Counted from the first letter of the stretch, positions 9,401 through 17,776 are shown. The stretch: DNA of 25,587 nucleotides from an uncultured Bacteroidales bacterium (GCA_937926515.1 CALAZZ010000028.1:1-25587); one strand, 5' to 3'. Translations and numbers: made by a program. Notes: generated from the sequence alone by a model not told the origin.

Positions 9401-9514
9401 TATAGCGGCCCTGACCCTGAAATAGGCGCTCGCAGCTCCTTCGACATCGGTATTGACCGCGGGGTATATCCCCAGGCCAGGACTTTCCGTTTGGGTACCA
9501 GCATCACATTTTAA
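6425..9514 (+). CDS. susC: SusC-family TonB-dependent outer-membrane transporter
   Basis: A 1029-residue outer-membrane barrel that would import glucan oligosaccharides with TonB energy. The ATG at 6425 is chosen because it gives a clean signal peptide (MKKYLHWLFIVMAILL..., cleavage after LLA before QQ). The frame stays open upstream to an ATG at 6353, but those 24 residues are polar and do not fit. Residues 25-105 are the CarboxypepD_reg-like domain (TVTGNITDE...GMPGV), and 106 onward the SusC signature DEIVVIGYGTQKK followed by the plug domain (IRIRGAGTTG, VVDGMVVGG, SAAIYGARAANGVVLITTKKG). The rest is the beta-barrel, ending in aromatic FRLGTSITF. A DVNRDGKIDADD loop near 860, common in this family, may bind calcium. 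SusD follows 20 bp later, as normal for the pair. Here the pair sits downstream of the binding protein and GH16 instead of leading the operon. Confidence 0.96.
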   Translation: MKKYLHWLFIVMAILLSSKMLLAQQHTVTGNITDETGFGMPGVTILEVGTLNGSITDLDGNFTIAVASPNATLEISYVGYESQSIPLEGRSNIEVSIKPSLEILDEIVVIGYGTQKKKVVTGSIASVGAEEITATPALRVEQALQGRTAGVQVTNQSGQPGEQPTIRIRGAGTTGNADPIYVVDGMVVGGIDYLNPGDIESIDVLKDAASAAIYGARAANGVVLITTKKGKAGTMNVTYSGYYGIQNVAKKIEMLGAEDYRMLMNEGARNAGLSEPFDLNEIPRHNTNWQDLLFVKDAPMTNHEISVLGGTEKSTYASSISYFSQQGIIGGEKSQFDRITARLNTTHQVNEKFRFGNNLSYSHIIRRGIGSNESFNGAYSGALNMDPLTPLYEDDPDLLAQPPYSNEPVLSNADGRIYGISRYVGAEVVNPLALLEIQTAETRVDKVVGNIFGELEVIEGLKFNSSLGIDLAFVMNDGYRPLFFLNGAQNNTDKTSVFKQIDRYFTWQWENTASYTRSIGDHNFSLLVGTSARKFNYEDLYGFNAKVPLTDPDNVYLNMAQDTVWVANGGATHSSLLSTFGRLTYDYQSRYSLTAIVRRDGSSKFGPNNRYGVFPSVGLSWIISEEGFFPNLGPIDLVKVRTSYGINGNEEIGDYQFISTLDKSRGYIFGGGRIIGASPSYIENADIRWEQSEQFNVALDISGYDNRLTASVDYYIKTTKDLLEVIPIPGHVGNDPPFANVGSVQNKGVEINLNWRNFENLIKYSVGMNATYNQNKMTYIGNEEKVLPGASWAIAGMVTRAEEGLPIGYFWGYQTDGIFQNTNEVFAHINSEGKPLQPNAKPGDVRFVDVNRDGKIDADDRTKIGNPTPDWTYGINANFEYKQFDLSFLFIGAYGHDIFNGAQRQDLRYTNRPVSALDRWTEEGSTNDIPRYTWADVNNNYRVSDLYIEDGSYIRLKNIQLGYTLHRSILNRIGATNWRFYISAENLLTITGYSGPDPEIGARSSFDIGIDRGVYPQARTFRLGTSITF

Positions 9515-9534
9515 CCTTTAATACAGCTTTGAAG

Positions 9535-11091
9535 ATGAAAAAAATAAATTTATATACGCTGACAGCCATCGTTTTGATGGTGTTTGCCTCAGGTTGTAAA
9601 AAAGATTTCCTCGATCTCAAACCATTAGATCAGGAAGTTACAGCAACATTCTACAAAACTGAAGACCATGCCATGCAAGCTTTGGTTGCCATCTATGATG
9701 TGCTCACCTATCAATCAACGCCTGGAAAAGCGTGGGCGCCATTTATAGTCATCTCGGACATACTCTCGGATGACTCCTACGCCGGAGGAGCTGATGCTAA
9801 CGATGGGCAGGATGAGGATGAGTTTAACAATTACAACATCCCAACCACCAGCGTAATTGCACACTCCATATGGATTAAGAATTACATTGGCATATACAGG
9901 GCCAACCTGTTGCTCGAGGTGATCGATGATATTGACGCATCCGAAGATTTTAAGAAAAGGCTTATTGCTGAAAGCAAGTTCCTCAGAGCCTATTTTTACC
10001 TGGAACAGGTTCGCTATTTTGAGAATATCCCTTTGCTAACAGAAACCATTAAGGGGCCTTCAGAATACAATCAGGAGCAAAGTACCCCGGCTGAAGTATA
10101 TAACCAAATTGCCCTTGACCTGGTTGAGGCTATAGCTGATCTTCCTGAAGTAGTACCCTCAGCTGAAGCCGGAAGGGTAACAAAATGGGCTGCGCAAGCA
10201 TTGCTGGCTCGTACTTATCTATTCTACAATGGTGTTTACGGCGCCGAACTGGATGCCAATGGCACAGCTGTAAACAGGGCATATGTACTGGCTCAGCTTG
10301 AAGAATTGATCTCCAATAGCGGACATGATCTATTTCCCGATTATGAAACAAATTTCAAACTGGCTGGTGAATTTGGTATCGAATCAGTGTTTGAGATATC
10401 CTATGGCGATACTCCTGCCTGGTGGGATTGGAATTATGTACGTGGTGGTGCAGGCAATTTATCGGCTCAAATGCAGGGCCCTCGCGTCACGGGTTCTGAT
10501 AATTGGGACCGCGGTTGGAGCTTTGGCACAGTAAGCCATAAACTTGTTGCTGATATGGGTGATGATCCAAGGGTGGCACATACCATTCTTTTTGAGGAAG
10601 AATTAGACGGCACTTTGGACAAAGGCTACCAGCATACCGGATATTTCTCCAAAAAATACAGCTCAGATGCTGAGCATTGGAGCTCTGATGGGCAGTTTGA
10701 GCTGAACCGTACCTGTAACCACCGTGTTATTCGCTTCTCAGATGTATTGTTGATGGCAGCCGAACTGGGCAGTGGTAATGCACAGGAATACCTGGACCGC
10801 GTAAGAAACAGAGTTGGTTTGGGTAGTATTCCGGCTACGCCTGAGAACATTTATGCTGAAAGACGTCTTGAATTGTCCCTTGAAGGTATCCGTTATTATG
10901 ACGTGCTGCGTCGCGGACAGGCCTATGCTAGTCAGCAGCTCACCGTGACTGGTATAAGAGGGCCGAAATACATTGGCGACCAACAGATTTTTGACCACAC
11001 CTTCAATACTGCTACCAGAGGGTTTTTACCCATACCGCAAACAGAAATTGATCTTTCGTCGGGTACATTTGTGCAAAATGATGGCTATTAA
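9535..11091 (+). CDS. susD: SusD-family glycan-binding lipoprotein
   Basis: A 518-residue surface lipoprotein that forms the lid of the SusC channel and hands it substrate. The ATG at 9535 is preferred over an in-frame TTG two codons earlier. The lipobox is ASGC (18-21) followed by KKDFLDLKP, the classic SusD/RagB N-terminus. The TPR-like helical core shows KFLRAYFYLEQVRYFENIPLLTE-type sequence at about 147-168; a variable region rich in Trp (AWWDWNYVRGG near 300) could contact sugar. The C-terminus has the family signatures ERRLELSLEGIRYYDVLRRG (near 441-460) and FLPIPQTEID...QNDGY. Length and order are standard. It is followed by the 219-bp spacer with a large inverted repeat, so it probably ends the upstream transcript segment. 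Confidence 0.95.
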   Translation: MKKINLYTLTAIVLMVFASGCKKDFLDLKPLDQEVTATFYKTEDHAMQALVAIYDVLTYQSTPGKAWAPFIVISDILSDDSYAGGADANDGQDEDEFNNYNIPTTSVIAHSIWIKNYIGIYRANLLLEVIDDIDASEDFKKRLIAESKFLRAYFYLEQVRYFENIPLLTETIKGPSEYNQEQSTPAEVYNQIALDLVEAIADLPEVVPSAEAGRVTKWAAQALLARTYLFYNGVYGAELDANGTAVNRAYVLAQLEELISNSGHDLFPDYETNFKLAGEFGIESVFEISYGDTPAWWDWNYVRGGAGNLSAQMQGPRVTGSDNWDRGWSFGTVSHKLVADMGDDPRVAHTILFEEELDGTLDKGYQHTGYFSKKYSSDAEHWSSDGQFELNRTCNHRVIRFSDVLLMAAELGSGNAQEYLDRVRNRVGLGSIPATPENIYAERRLELSLEGIRYYDVLRRGQAYASQQLTVTGIRGPKYIGDQQIFDHTFNTATRGFLPIPQTEIDLSSGTFVQNDGY

Positions 11092-11107
11092 TCTAAAGAT
11101 GTAATTA

Positions 11108-11199
11108 TGGTTGAAACCTGCTGTTTTTCTATAAAGCCAGTTCATGCTGCCCTATTGTAATTGGTAGGCGTTCTGGTATAAAGCTTCAGGTTTCAACCA
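11108..11199 (+). repeat. 13-bp perfect inverted repeat enclosing a nested hairpin
   Basis: TGGTTGAAACCTG (11108-11120) and CAGGTTTCAACCA (11187-11199) are exact reverse complements, 66 bases apart. Inside, CCTATT (11151-11156) can pair with GGTAGG (11163-11168) with two G-U pairs around a 6-base loop. As RNA this would fold into a long outer stem with an inner branch. There is no T-tract after it, so it is not a classic intrinsic terminator. Each arm is also semi-palindromic (GGTT-NN-AACC), so a pair of protein-binding sites 80 bp apart centre to centre is an alternative reading. Confidence 0.6.
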
Positions 11200-11226
11200 G
11201 TGTATCAAAGCTCATATTGTTTCTCA

Positions 11227-11300
11227 GCTTAACGCTAACAATTTGCACACCTGATCTTTAAGGTTTAGTATACTATTGTCGAATAAATTAGGCTTAACGC
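11227..11300 (+). repeat. Direct repeat GCTTAACGC upstream of the MFS gene
   Basis: GCTTAACGC occurs at 11227-11235 and 11292-11300, 65 bp apart, the second copy ending 10 bp before the ATG at 11311. No good TAnnTTTG promoter is seen in this spacer. The repeat may be regulatory or chance. Confidence 0.3.
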
Positions 11301-11310
11301 ACCACTAAGG

Positions 11311-12900
11311 ATGACAAAGCAGCAGAAATATACCATAAAAACTTCGTTGATTGTAGCATTGGGCGGTTTCCTCATGGGCTTTGATGCTTCTGTGATTTCC
11401 GGTGTAGTCAGGTTTATCGAGCCGGAATTTAACCTGAGTAAACTTCAACTGGGTTGGGCGGTAAGCTCATTAACCCTCACGGCCACGCTGGGCATGATGG
11501 TTTCAGGACCATTGAGCAATATGTTTGGACGTAGATATGTATTGCGTTGGGCTGCGATTTTTTATGCGTTGTCTGCTTTGGCTTCTGCATTCGCACCAAA
11601 CTTTGCAATGTTGGTCATGGCACGTATGATTGGCGGCTTTGGTGTTGGCGCGTCCCTCGTCATTGCACCCATGTATATCGCTGAGATTGCCCCGCCAAAA
11701 CTGCGTGGCCGGCTAGTTTCCTTCAACCAGCTGAATATTGTTCTGGGGATTTCGGTCGCTTTTTTTACCAATTACCTTGTTTTAAAGTTTAGCCAATCCG
11801 GCGAAGCCTGGGTTAGTGCCCTGGGCATTGACATTTACCAATGGCGGTGGATGCTTGGCCTCGAAACTCTTCCTGCCTTACTTTATTTTGGTTTTCTTTT
11901 CACGGTACCGCGAAGTCCCCGTTGGCTTTTGATGAAAAGCCTTGATGAAGAAGCATTATTTGTTCTAAATAAAGTAAGCACAGAGGACCTGGCATTGAAA
12001 TCGTTGGAAGAGGTTAAGGTTTCGCTTTCCAAAAGCAGCCACAAAACTAAAGTACCATTGCCGGCCTTGTTCAAACCGGCGCTTCGCCTGGTCTTGCTCA
12101 TTGGTGTTGTGGTTGCCATTTTACAGCAGATTACAGGAATCAATTCTGTATTTTTCTACGCCCCAATGATTTTTGAGCAATCGGGAATCGGGGCGAATGC
12201 GTCCTTTTCACAGGCCATATTGGTTGGACTTACCAACTTGGTTTTCACTATTTTGGCAATGGCATTTATTGACAGGTTCGGAAGGAAGATACTTTTACTT
12301 GTGGGTCTATCAGGTATCGCCATCAGTATGTTTGTGTTGGCTTGGGGTTTTCACCAGGCTACGTACGAACTTAGTGCCGAGGCTATTGAAATCCTGCCTG
12401 AACATATCGACCGTGACAAGGCCAGCCTGATGACAGGTATAATCTACCATAGCGATATTGCATTTAAAAATGCTATCGCCGAGGCTTTTGGCACCGAAGC
12501 AGCAAAAATAGCAGAAGCTGATCTGATGGCTGCAGGTACAAAAATGAATGCCATGTTAATCCTGCTGGCCATTGTAGGTTTTGTTGCTTCATTTGCCATC
12601 TCCCTGGGACCGGTAATGTGGGTACTATTCTCCGAAATTTTCCCGAACTACATACGTGGGCTTGCTATCTCGTTCGTCGGCTTCATCAACTCGGGTGTAA
12701 GCTTTCTGGTTCAACTTGTCTTCCCTTGGGAACTGGCCACACTGGGCAGTTCGCTCACTTTTGTGATCTATGGCCTATTTGCGGCTATTGGCTTGCTAAT
12801 AATCGCCATTATCCTGCCCGAAACCAAAAACAAATCACTGGAGGAACTTGAAACCATCCTCATCAACAAGAGCAAAAATAATAGTGATCAAACCTTTTAA
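11311..12900 (+). CDS. Sugar-porter family MFS transporter
   Basis: A 529-residue inner-membrane transporter with 12 predicted helices, of the sugar porter family (GLUT/XylE/GalP type), probably importing glucose or a related monosaccharide by proton symport. Family motifs are all visible: GGFLMGFD near 18-25, FGRR at 72-75, PMYIAEIAPPKLRGRL at 120-135, PRSPRWLL at 200-207, QQITGINSVFFYAP in helix 7, DRFGRK at 321-326, and PETK at 503-506. About 60 mostly helical, charged residues (350-412) are inserted between helices 9 and 10, making it longer than E. coli XylE or GalP. It opens the second gene cluster, after a structured spacer and 10 bp ahead of the next gene. It could finish the pathway by taking up glucose freed in the periplasm by GH30 and GH17. 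Confidence 0.9.
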   Translation: MTKQQKYTIKTSLIVALGGFLMGFDASVISGVVRFIEPEFNLSKLQLGWAVSSLTLTATLGMMVSGPLSNMFGRRYVLRWAAIFYALSALASAFAPNFAMLVMARMIGGFGVGASLVIAPMYIAEIAPPKLRGRLVSFNQLNIVLGISVAFFTNYLVLKFSQSGEAWVSALGIDIYQWRWMLGLETLPALLYFGFLFTVPRSPRWLLMKSLDEEALFVLNKVSTEDLALKSLEEVKVSLSKSSHKTKVPLPALFKPALRLVLLIGVVVAILQQITGINSVFFYAPMIFEQSGIGANASFSQAILVGLTNLVFTILAMAFIDRFGRKILLLVGLSGIAISMFVLAWGFHQATYELSAEAIEILPEHIDRDKASLMTGIIYHSDIAFKNAIAEAFGTEAAKIAEADLMAAGTKMNAMLILLAIVGFVASFAISLGPVMWVLFSEIFPNYIRGLAISFVGFINSGVSFLVQLVFPWELATLGSSLTFVIYGLFAAIGLLIIAIILPETKNKSLEELETILINKSKNNSDQTF

Positions 12901-12910
12901 AACTTGATTA

Positions 12911-14275
12911 ATGATAACCTTCGAATACATAAATATGTCAGTACGAAACGCAAGAAAAAAAGATTTATTAATACCCTTGGTTTTTCTGCTGTCACTATGG
13001 GGTTTTGTTGCATGCAATAACTCACAAACAGAAACTATGAAAAACAAACCTGCAAATGTTAAACTGGTCAAGGAGGCATACGGCTACCAGATTTATGTTG
13101 ACGAGGTGCCATTCTACATAAAAGGTGCAGGCTTCGAAGGATCCGATCCTTCAACGGTCGCAAAATATGGAGGTAACACAATAAGAACATGGCGTACCGG
13201 TGACCAGTTTATTTCAGGTAAAGAAAAACTAGACAAGGCACATGAAAATGGTTTGATGGTGGTGCTGGGTCTGGATGTTGCGCGCGAGCGTCATGGTTTT
13301 GATTATGATGATGAAGCGGCTGTAAAAAAGCAGCTGGAACGAATCAGGGAGGATGTGCTCAAATACAAAGACCATCCTGCCTTGTTGGCCTGGGGTATTG
13401 GAAACGAACTTAACTTACGCTATACCAATAGAAAAGTTTGGGATGCAGTGAATGAAATCTCCGAAATGATCAAGGAGCTCGACCCAAACCACCTTACCAC
13501 CACCATGCTCGCCGGTGCCAGGCCCGAGGTTGTGCGGGCAGTGCAAGAGCAATGTCCATCACTAGACTTTATTAGTTTTCAATTGTACGGTAGTATTACA
13601 AGATTACCAGAGTTCATTGCGCAAAGCGAATATACAGGCGCATATGCCCTGACCGAATGGGGCGTTACCGGCCACTGGGAAAGGCCTCAAACACAATGGG
13701 GAAGACCAATAGAGGAAAATAGCCATGAAAAAGCCCTGGCCTACAAGGAACGGTACGAAAATGTAATCGCATCTGATGCCTATCACTGCATTGGCTCAAC
13801 TGTATTCCTTTGGGGCCAAAAGCAAGAGCGTACACCCACCTGGTACGGTATGTTCCTCGAAACAGGCGAGAAAACAGAATCTGTTGACGTCATGCAATAC
13901 CTCTGGACTGGCAACTGGCCCCAAAACCGGGCACCAAAGCTTGAGCACTTTACCATAAATAGCAAAACAGCACCCGACAATATATACCTCTACCCTTCTC
14001 AAAAAATTGAAGCTGTAGTTATTGCGACAGATCCTGAAGGCGACCCCCTATTCTACCGCTGGGAACTTTTACCTGAGGTGCCCCTTGATGAGCAGAGCGA
14101 TGGAGGTGATTATGAGCCCCGTCCAAAAACACTTTTCCTCGAGGATTCAAATTCAAATACGTTAACAGTAGCCGTACCGGACGAACCCGGCGAATATCGT
14201 CTTTTTGTGTATGTTTTTGATGGTCATAACAATGCGGCTACAGCGAACATTCCATTTTATGTAAATAAACAATAA
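12911..14275 (+). CDS. Clan GH-A glycoside hydrolase lipoprotein with C-terminal Ig-like domain (possible GH158)
   Basis: A 454-residue lipoprotein; the ATG at 12935 (MSVRNARKKDLL) gives a more usual signal peptide and may be the true start. The probable lipid-anchored Cys is 35 (GFVAC). Residues 55-345 read as a (beta/alpha)8 barrel: GGNTIRTWRTG, LMVVLGLDV, LLAWGIGNELN with Glu166 in the acid/base position, and GAYALTEWGVTGHW with Glu249 in the nucleophile position, as in clan GH-A. Residues 350-454 look like an Ig-like domain (VVIATDPEGDPLFYRWEL). Barrel plus Ig-like domain in a beta-1,3-glucan locus resembles GH158 endo-beta-1,3-glucanases, but I cannot confirm this without a profile search; GH2-like TIM-barrel proteins would be the alternative. 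The 10-bp gap from the transporter and 18 bp to the phosphorylase place it in the same operon. Confidence 0.7.
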   Translation: MITFEYINMSVRNARKKDLLIPLVFLLSLWGFVACNNSQTETMKNKPANVKLVKEAYGYQIYVDEVPFYIKGAGFEGSDPSTVAKYGGNTIRTWRTGDQFISGKEKLDKAHENGLMVVLGLDVARERHGFDYDDEAAVKKQLERIREDVLKYKDHPALLAWGIGNELNLRYTNRKVWDAVNEISEMIKELDPNHLTTTMLAGARPEVVRAVQEQCPSLDFISFQLYGSITRLPEFIAQSEYTGAYALTEWGVTGHWERPQTQWGRPIEENSHEKALAYKERYENVIASDAYHCIGSTVFLWGQKQERTPTWYGMFLETGEKTESVDVMQYLWTGNWPQNRAPKLEHFTINSKTAPDNIYLYPSQKIEAVVIATDPEGDPLFYRWELLPEVPLDEQSDGGDYEPRPKTLFLEDSNSNTLTVAVPDEPGEYRLFVYVFDGHNNAATANIPFYVNKQ

Positions 14276-14293
14276 TCTGTATTTCAGTATAAT

Positions 14294-17200
14294 ATGAAAT
14301 CAAAGGGTATTCTATTGGGTAAGAATGATGCAGTTGCGCAAAAGTCTGTTGTTTCCGGCCGTTTTGTTGAACTTGAAGGCGAAAAGTATTACCAGATCAA
14401 GAATGCACATGAAATGCCTGACTTTTTGATCAGCATCGTCAGCGATTCAAACCACTGGATGTACATTTCAAGCAACGGAGCATTAACGGCAGGACGCAAA
14501 AATCGTGATAATGCTCTTTTTCCTTATTATACCGATGACAAAATTAATGACTTCAGGGGAAAGACCGGAAACAGGACCATCTTTCTTGTCAAGCACGATT
14601 GCCAAACATACCTTTGGGAACCGTTCACTGATGATTCAATCAGGGTTTATGGCGCTGTGCGCAACCTTTATAAAAATATTTATGGCAACAAAATCATTTT
14701 CGAGGAGATTAACACGGACTTAGGTCTGTGCTTCAGATATAAATGGTGCAATAGCGAAAAATTTGGTTTTGTAAAAGAATCCACAATCATCAACTACACA
14801 GAAACTGTGATTGCCATACAAGTGCTTGACGGACTGATGAATATCATGCCAAGTGGTTTGAATTATGCCTTTCAGAATGAATACAGCAACCTCGCAGATG
14901 CATATAAGAAAAACGAAAAGACAGAAGACAGCAGCCTGGGACTTTTCACACTCAGTGCCATTCCTGTTGACCGTGCCGAGCCCAGTGAAGCGCTTTTTGC
15001 CACAACGGTTTGGTCAATAGGTTTTGATGGTAATGAAAAAATTTTAATCTCAGATCGTCAGTTAGATAATTTTATACGCTATGGGACTGTCGAAACAGAG
15101 TACAACATAAGGGCAGCCCGGGGGGCATATTTTATCAATGCTGGCTTAAACCTTGAACCGCATGATCATAAGCAATGGATGACCATTGCCGAAATAAACC
15201 AAAGCACTGCTGCGGTCGCCAACCTGAACCATTTTATCACACACACAGAAAATCTTGCTGAGCTGATTAGAAATGATATCAATCAGGGTACAGATAACCT
15301 GAAACGGCTTGTCTCGCTTTCAGATGGCTTTCAGGTGACCAATACCGATATATGTACAGCCCGTCATTATACAAACACCCTGTTCAACATTATGAGGGGC
15401 GGCGTTTTTGCGAATGCATACCATATTGATAAAACAGACTTTGATCTTTACCTAAAACAAATAAACCTCAACCTAAGTAAAGAATCTGAATTATGGCTGA
15501 ACAAACTACCAGAAAGCATCAGCTACAATGATTTATTGCAGGAGGCCACAAAAACAGGAAATACCGACCTCATCAGGATTGCAGCCGAATACCTGCCATT
15601 GACCTTTAGCCGGCGCCATGGCGACCCCAGCAGGCCATGGAACAGGTTCTCTATCGAAACAAAACACGAAAACGGCTCGGCAAAATATGCATACGAAGGC
15701 AACTGGCGGGACATTTTTCAAAATTGGGAAGCCTTATGCTATTCCTTTCCTGAATTCACCGAAGGCATGATTGGTAAATTTGTAAACTCTTCAACTGTTG
15801 ATGGGTACAACCCTTACCGTATTATGCGCGAAGGCATCGACTGGGAAGTGCCCGAGCCTGACGATCTATGGTCATATATTGGCTATTGGGGCGACCATCA
15901 GATAATTTACCTGCAAAAACTTTGTGAATTGTCTGCCAAATTCCATCCCGGAAAGCTTGAGCAATTACTCACCCAGAACCTCTATACCTATGCCAATGTA
16001 CCATACCGCTTAAAGCCTTACAGTGAAATCGTTAAGAACCCGAAAGATACCGTAGTCTTTGATTTTGAACTAAACGAAATGATCAAAAACGAGGCTGCTG
16101 TGCTCGGAGCTGATGCAAAGCTTGTCAAAAGCATACAGGACGGTCAAATCTATAAGGTTAACCTGACAGAAAAAGTGCTCGTGGCATTGCTCTCAAAAAT
16201 GAGCAACTTCATTCCCGAGGCCGGCATTTGGCTGAATACCCAGCGGCCTGAATGGAACGATGCCAACAATGCTTTGGTGGGCAATGGTACCTCCATGGTT
16301 ACTTTGTACTATTTGAGGAGATTTTTAAAATTCTGGCACGAAAAATTCAGTCAACTTAGAAATGAAACTCTTACCATTTCTGAAGAAGTAGCTTCACTAT
16401 TAATTAATACACATCAATTCCTGCAGCAGCAAAAAGCAATGTTGAGTAAGGGCTTTTCAGATGCTGACCGCCTGCTTTTTACTGAATTCCTGGGCAATGC
16501 ACATACCGGATATCGCAACAGACTGTACGCTGATGGATTTTCAGGTACTAAAAATACTGTGAATGCGGCCGATATCGTAGCATTTATGAGCCTTTGCCTT
16601 AGTTATATGGATCAATCCATAAAGGCGAATAAGCGCAGCGATGGTTTATACCATGCTTATAACCTCATTTCATTTAAACCGGATGGCATAAGCATTCGCC
16701 ACCTCTATGAAATGCTCGAGGGACAGGTGGCCGTGCTCAGCTCAGGATACCTTAGCAGTAAAGCGGGCCTTGAAGTATTAAATGCCTTAAAGAAAAGCAG
16801 CATGTACAGGGAAGATCAATATAGCTATATGTTATACCCTGACAGACTGATACCTGAGTTTATTGAGAAAAACTGGATACCCGAAGCACAGGTTGAATCC
16901 TCAGCTTTGCTGACCAAACTGTTACATGATGGCAACACTTCCATTATTCAAAAAGATGCCCTGGGTGAGTATCACTTCAATAGTGTCTTCCGGAATGCGC
17001 AATTGCTTGAAGAAGCCCTGGATGATCTCAAATCGACAGGCTATGACCTGCTTAATGAGTCAGAAAAAGAGCGCATTTTGGCAATCTATGAGGAGGTATT
17101 TGACCACCAGTCGTTTACAGGACGTTCCGGTACTTTTTTTGGCTATGAGGGCTTAGGTTCAATATACTGGCATATGGTATCTAAACTTCTACTGGCTACA

Positions 17201-17755
17201 CAGGAGTGTTTTTACCTTGCTGTTGATGAAGGTACTGATGCAGACACAATCGGGCAACTTAAGGAACATTATTACGAAATAAAAGCAGGAATTGGACTAT
17301 ACAAAAATCCGGAGCTGTACGGTGCTTTTCCTACCGATGCGCATTCGCACACCCCTGCCCACAGCGGAGTGAAGCAGCCCGGTCTAACTGGTCAGGTGAA
17401 AGAAGATATGGTGGCGCGTATTGGAGAGTTGAGCTTACGGCTGGGTTATGGAACAATGGTTTTTGAGCCCTCATTGCTAAACGAAGATGAAATCTTATTG
17501 CATGATAAAATATTTGAATTCCCAGCATGGGATGGAAGTTTAAGGCAAATCGAATTAAAAAAGGGTCAGATTGGTTTTACCTTCTGCCAAACCCCTATTG
17601 TGGTGAGTTTTTGCGAAAAGGAGAAAATTACAGTATGGTATTCCAACGGCAGAAAGGAAGAATATATTGGACGTGAATTGCCGCCTGAGATAAGCCGAAA
17701 GATCTTTGAACGAAACCTGGAAATTGACCGGATCGAAGTTACTCTGATGAATTAG
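14294..17755 (+). CDS. GH149-type beta-1,3-oligoglucan phosphorylase (GH94-related)
   Basis: A 1153-residue protein with no signal peptide, hence cytoplasmic. It would split terminal beta-1,3-linked glucose from laminari-oligosaccharides with phosphate, giving alpha-glucose 1-phosphate. Size and motifs fit GH149, the large relatives of GH94 phosphorylases: an N-terminal beta-sandwich domain (WMYISSNGALTAGRKN, TYLWEPF), then an (alpha/alpha)6 core with SRPWNRFSIE near 451-460, YEGNWRDIFQNWEAL around Asp473 (candidate general acid), DGYNPYRI, and DLWSYIGYWGDHQ near 527-540. The C-terminal half contains QRPEWNDANNALVGNG near 650. GH161, another large beta-1,3-glucan phosphorylase family, is the main alternative; GH94 laminaribiose or cellobiose phosphorylases are shorter (about 800 residues). 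It lies 18 bp after the GH-A gene and 21 bp before GH17. Two GPH symporters nearby would supply its oligosaccharide substrate. Confidence 0.82.
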   Translation: MKSKGILLGKNDAVAQKSVVSGRFVELEGEKYYQIKNAHEMPDFLISIVSDSNHWMYISSNGALTAGRKNRDNALFPYYTDDKINDFRGKTGNRTIFLVKHDCQTYLWEPFTDDSIRVYGAVRNLYKNIYGNKIIFEEINTDLGLCFRYKWCNSEKFGFVKESTIINYTETVIAIQVLDGLMNIMPSGLNYAFQNEYSNLADAYKKNEKTEDSSLGLFTLSAIPVDRAEPSEALFATTVWSIGFDGNEKILISDRQLDNFIRYGTVETEYNIRAARGAYFINAGLNLEPHDHKQWMTIAEINQSTAAVANLNHFITHTENLAELIRNDINQGTDNLKRLVSLSDGFQVTNTDICTARHYTNTLFNIMRGGVFANAYHIDKTDFDLYLKQINLNLSKESELWLNKLPESISYNDLLQEATKTGNTDLIRIAAEYLPLTFSRRHGDPSRPWNRFSIETKHENGSAKYAYEGNWRDIFQNWEALCYSFPEFTEGMIGKFVNSSTVDGYNPYRIMREGIDWEVPEPDDLWSYIGYWGDHQIIYLQKLCELSAKFHPGKLEQLLTQNLYTYANVPYRLKPYSEIVKNPKDTVVFDFELNEMIKNEAAVLGADAKLVKSIQDGQIYKVNLTEKVLVALLSKMSNFIPEAGIWLNTQRPEWNDANNALVGNGTSMVTLYYLRRFLKFWHEKFSQLRNETLTISEEVASLLINTHQFLQQQKAMLSKGFSDADRLLFTEFLGNAHTGYRNRLYADGFSGTKNTVNAADIVAFMSLCLSYMDQSIKANKRSDGLYHAYNLISFKPDGISIRHLYEMLEGQVAVLSSGYLSSKAGLEVLNALKKSSMYREDQYSYMLYPDRLIPEFIEKNWIPEAQVESSALLTKLLHDGNTSIIQKDALGEYHFNSVFRNAQLLEEALDDLKSTGYDLLNESEKERILAIYEEVFDHQSFTGRSGTFFGYEGLGSIYWHMVSKLLLATQECFYLAVDEGTDADTIGQLKEHYYEIKAGIGLYKNPELYGAFPTDAHSHTPAHSGVKQPGLTGQVKEDMVARIGELSLRLGYGTMVFEPSLLNEDEILLHDKIFEFPAWDGSLRQIELKKGQIGFTFCQTPIVVSFCEKEKITVWYSNGRKEEYIGRELPPEISRKIFERNLEIDRIEVTLMN

Positions 17756-17776
17756 CAATTGCTTAAAGAGAACGAA

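Noticed and set aside
11108..11199. Miniature transposable element (MITE) formed by the inverted repeat
   Set aside because: No flanking target-site duplication and no other copy in the window; a structured spacer or operator pair fits better.
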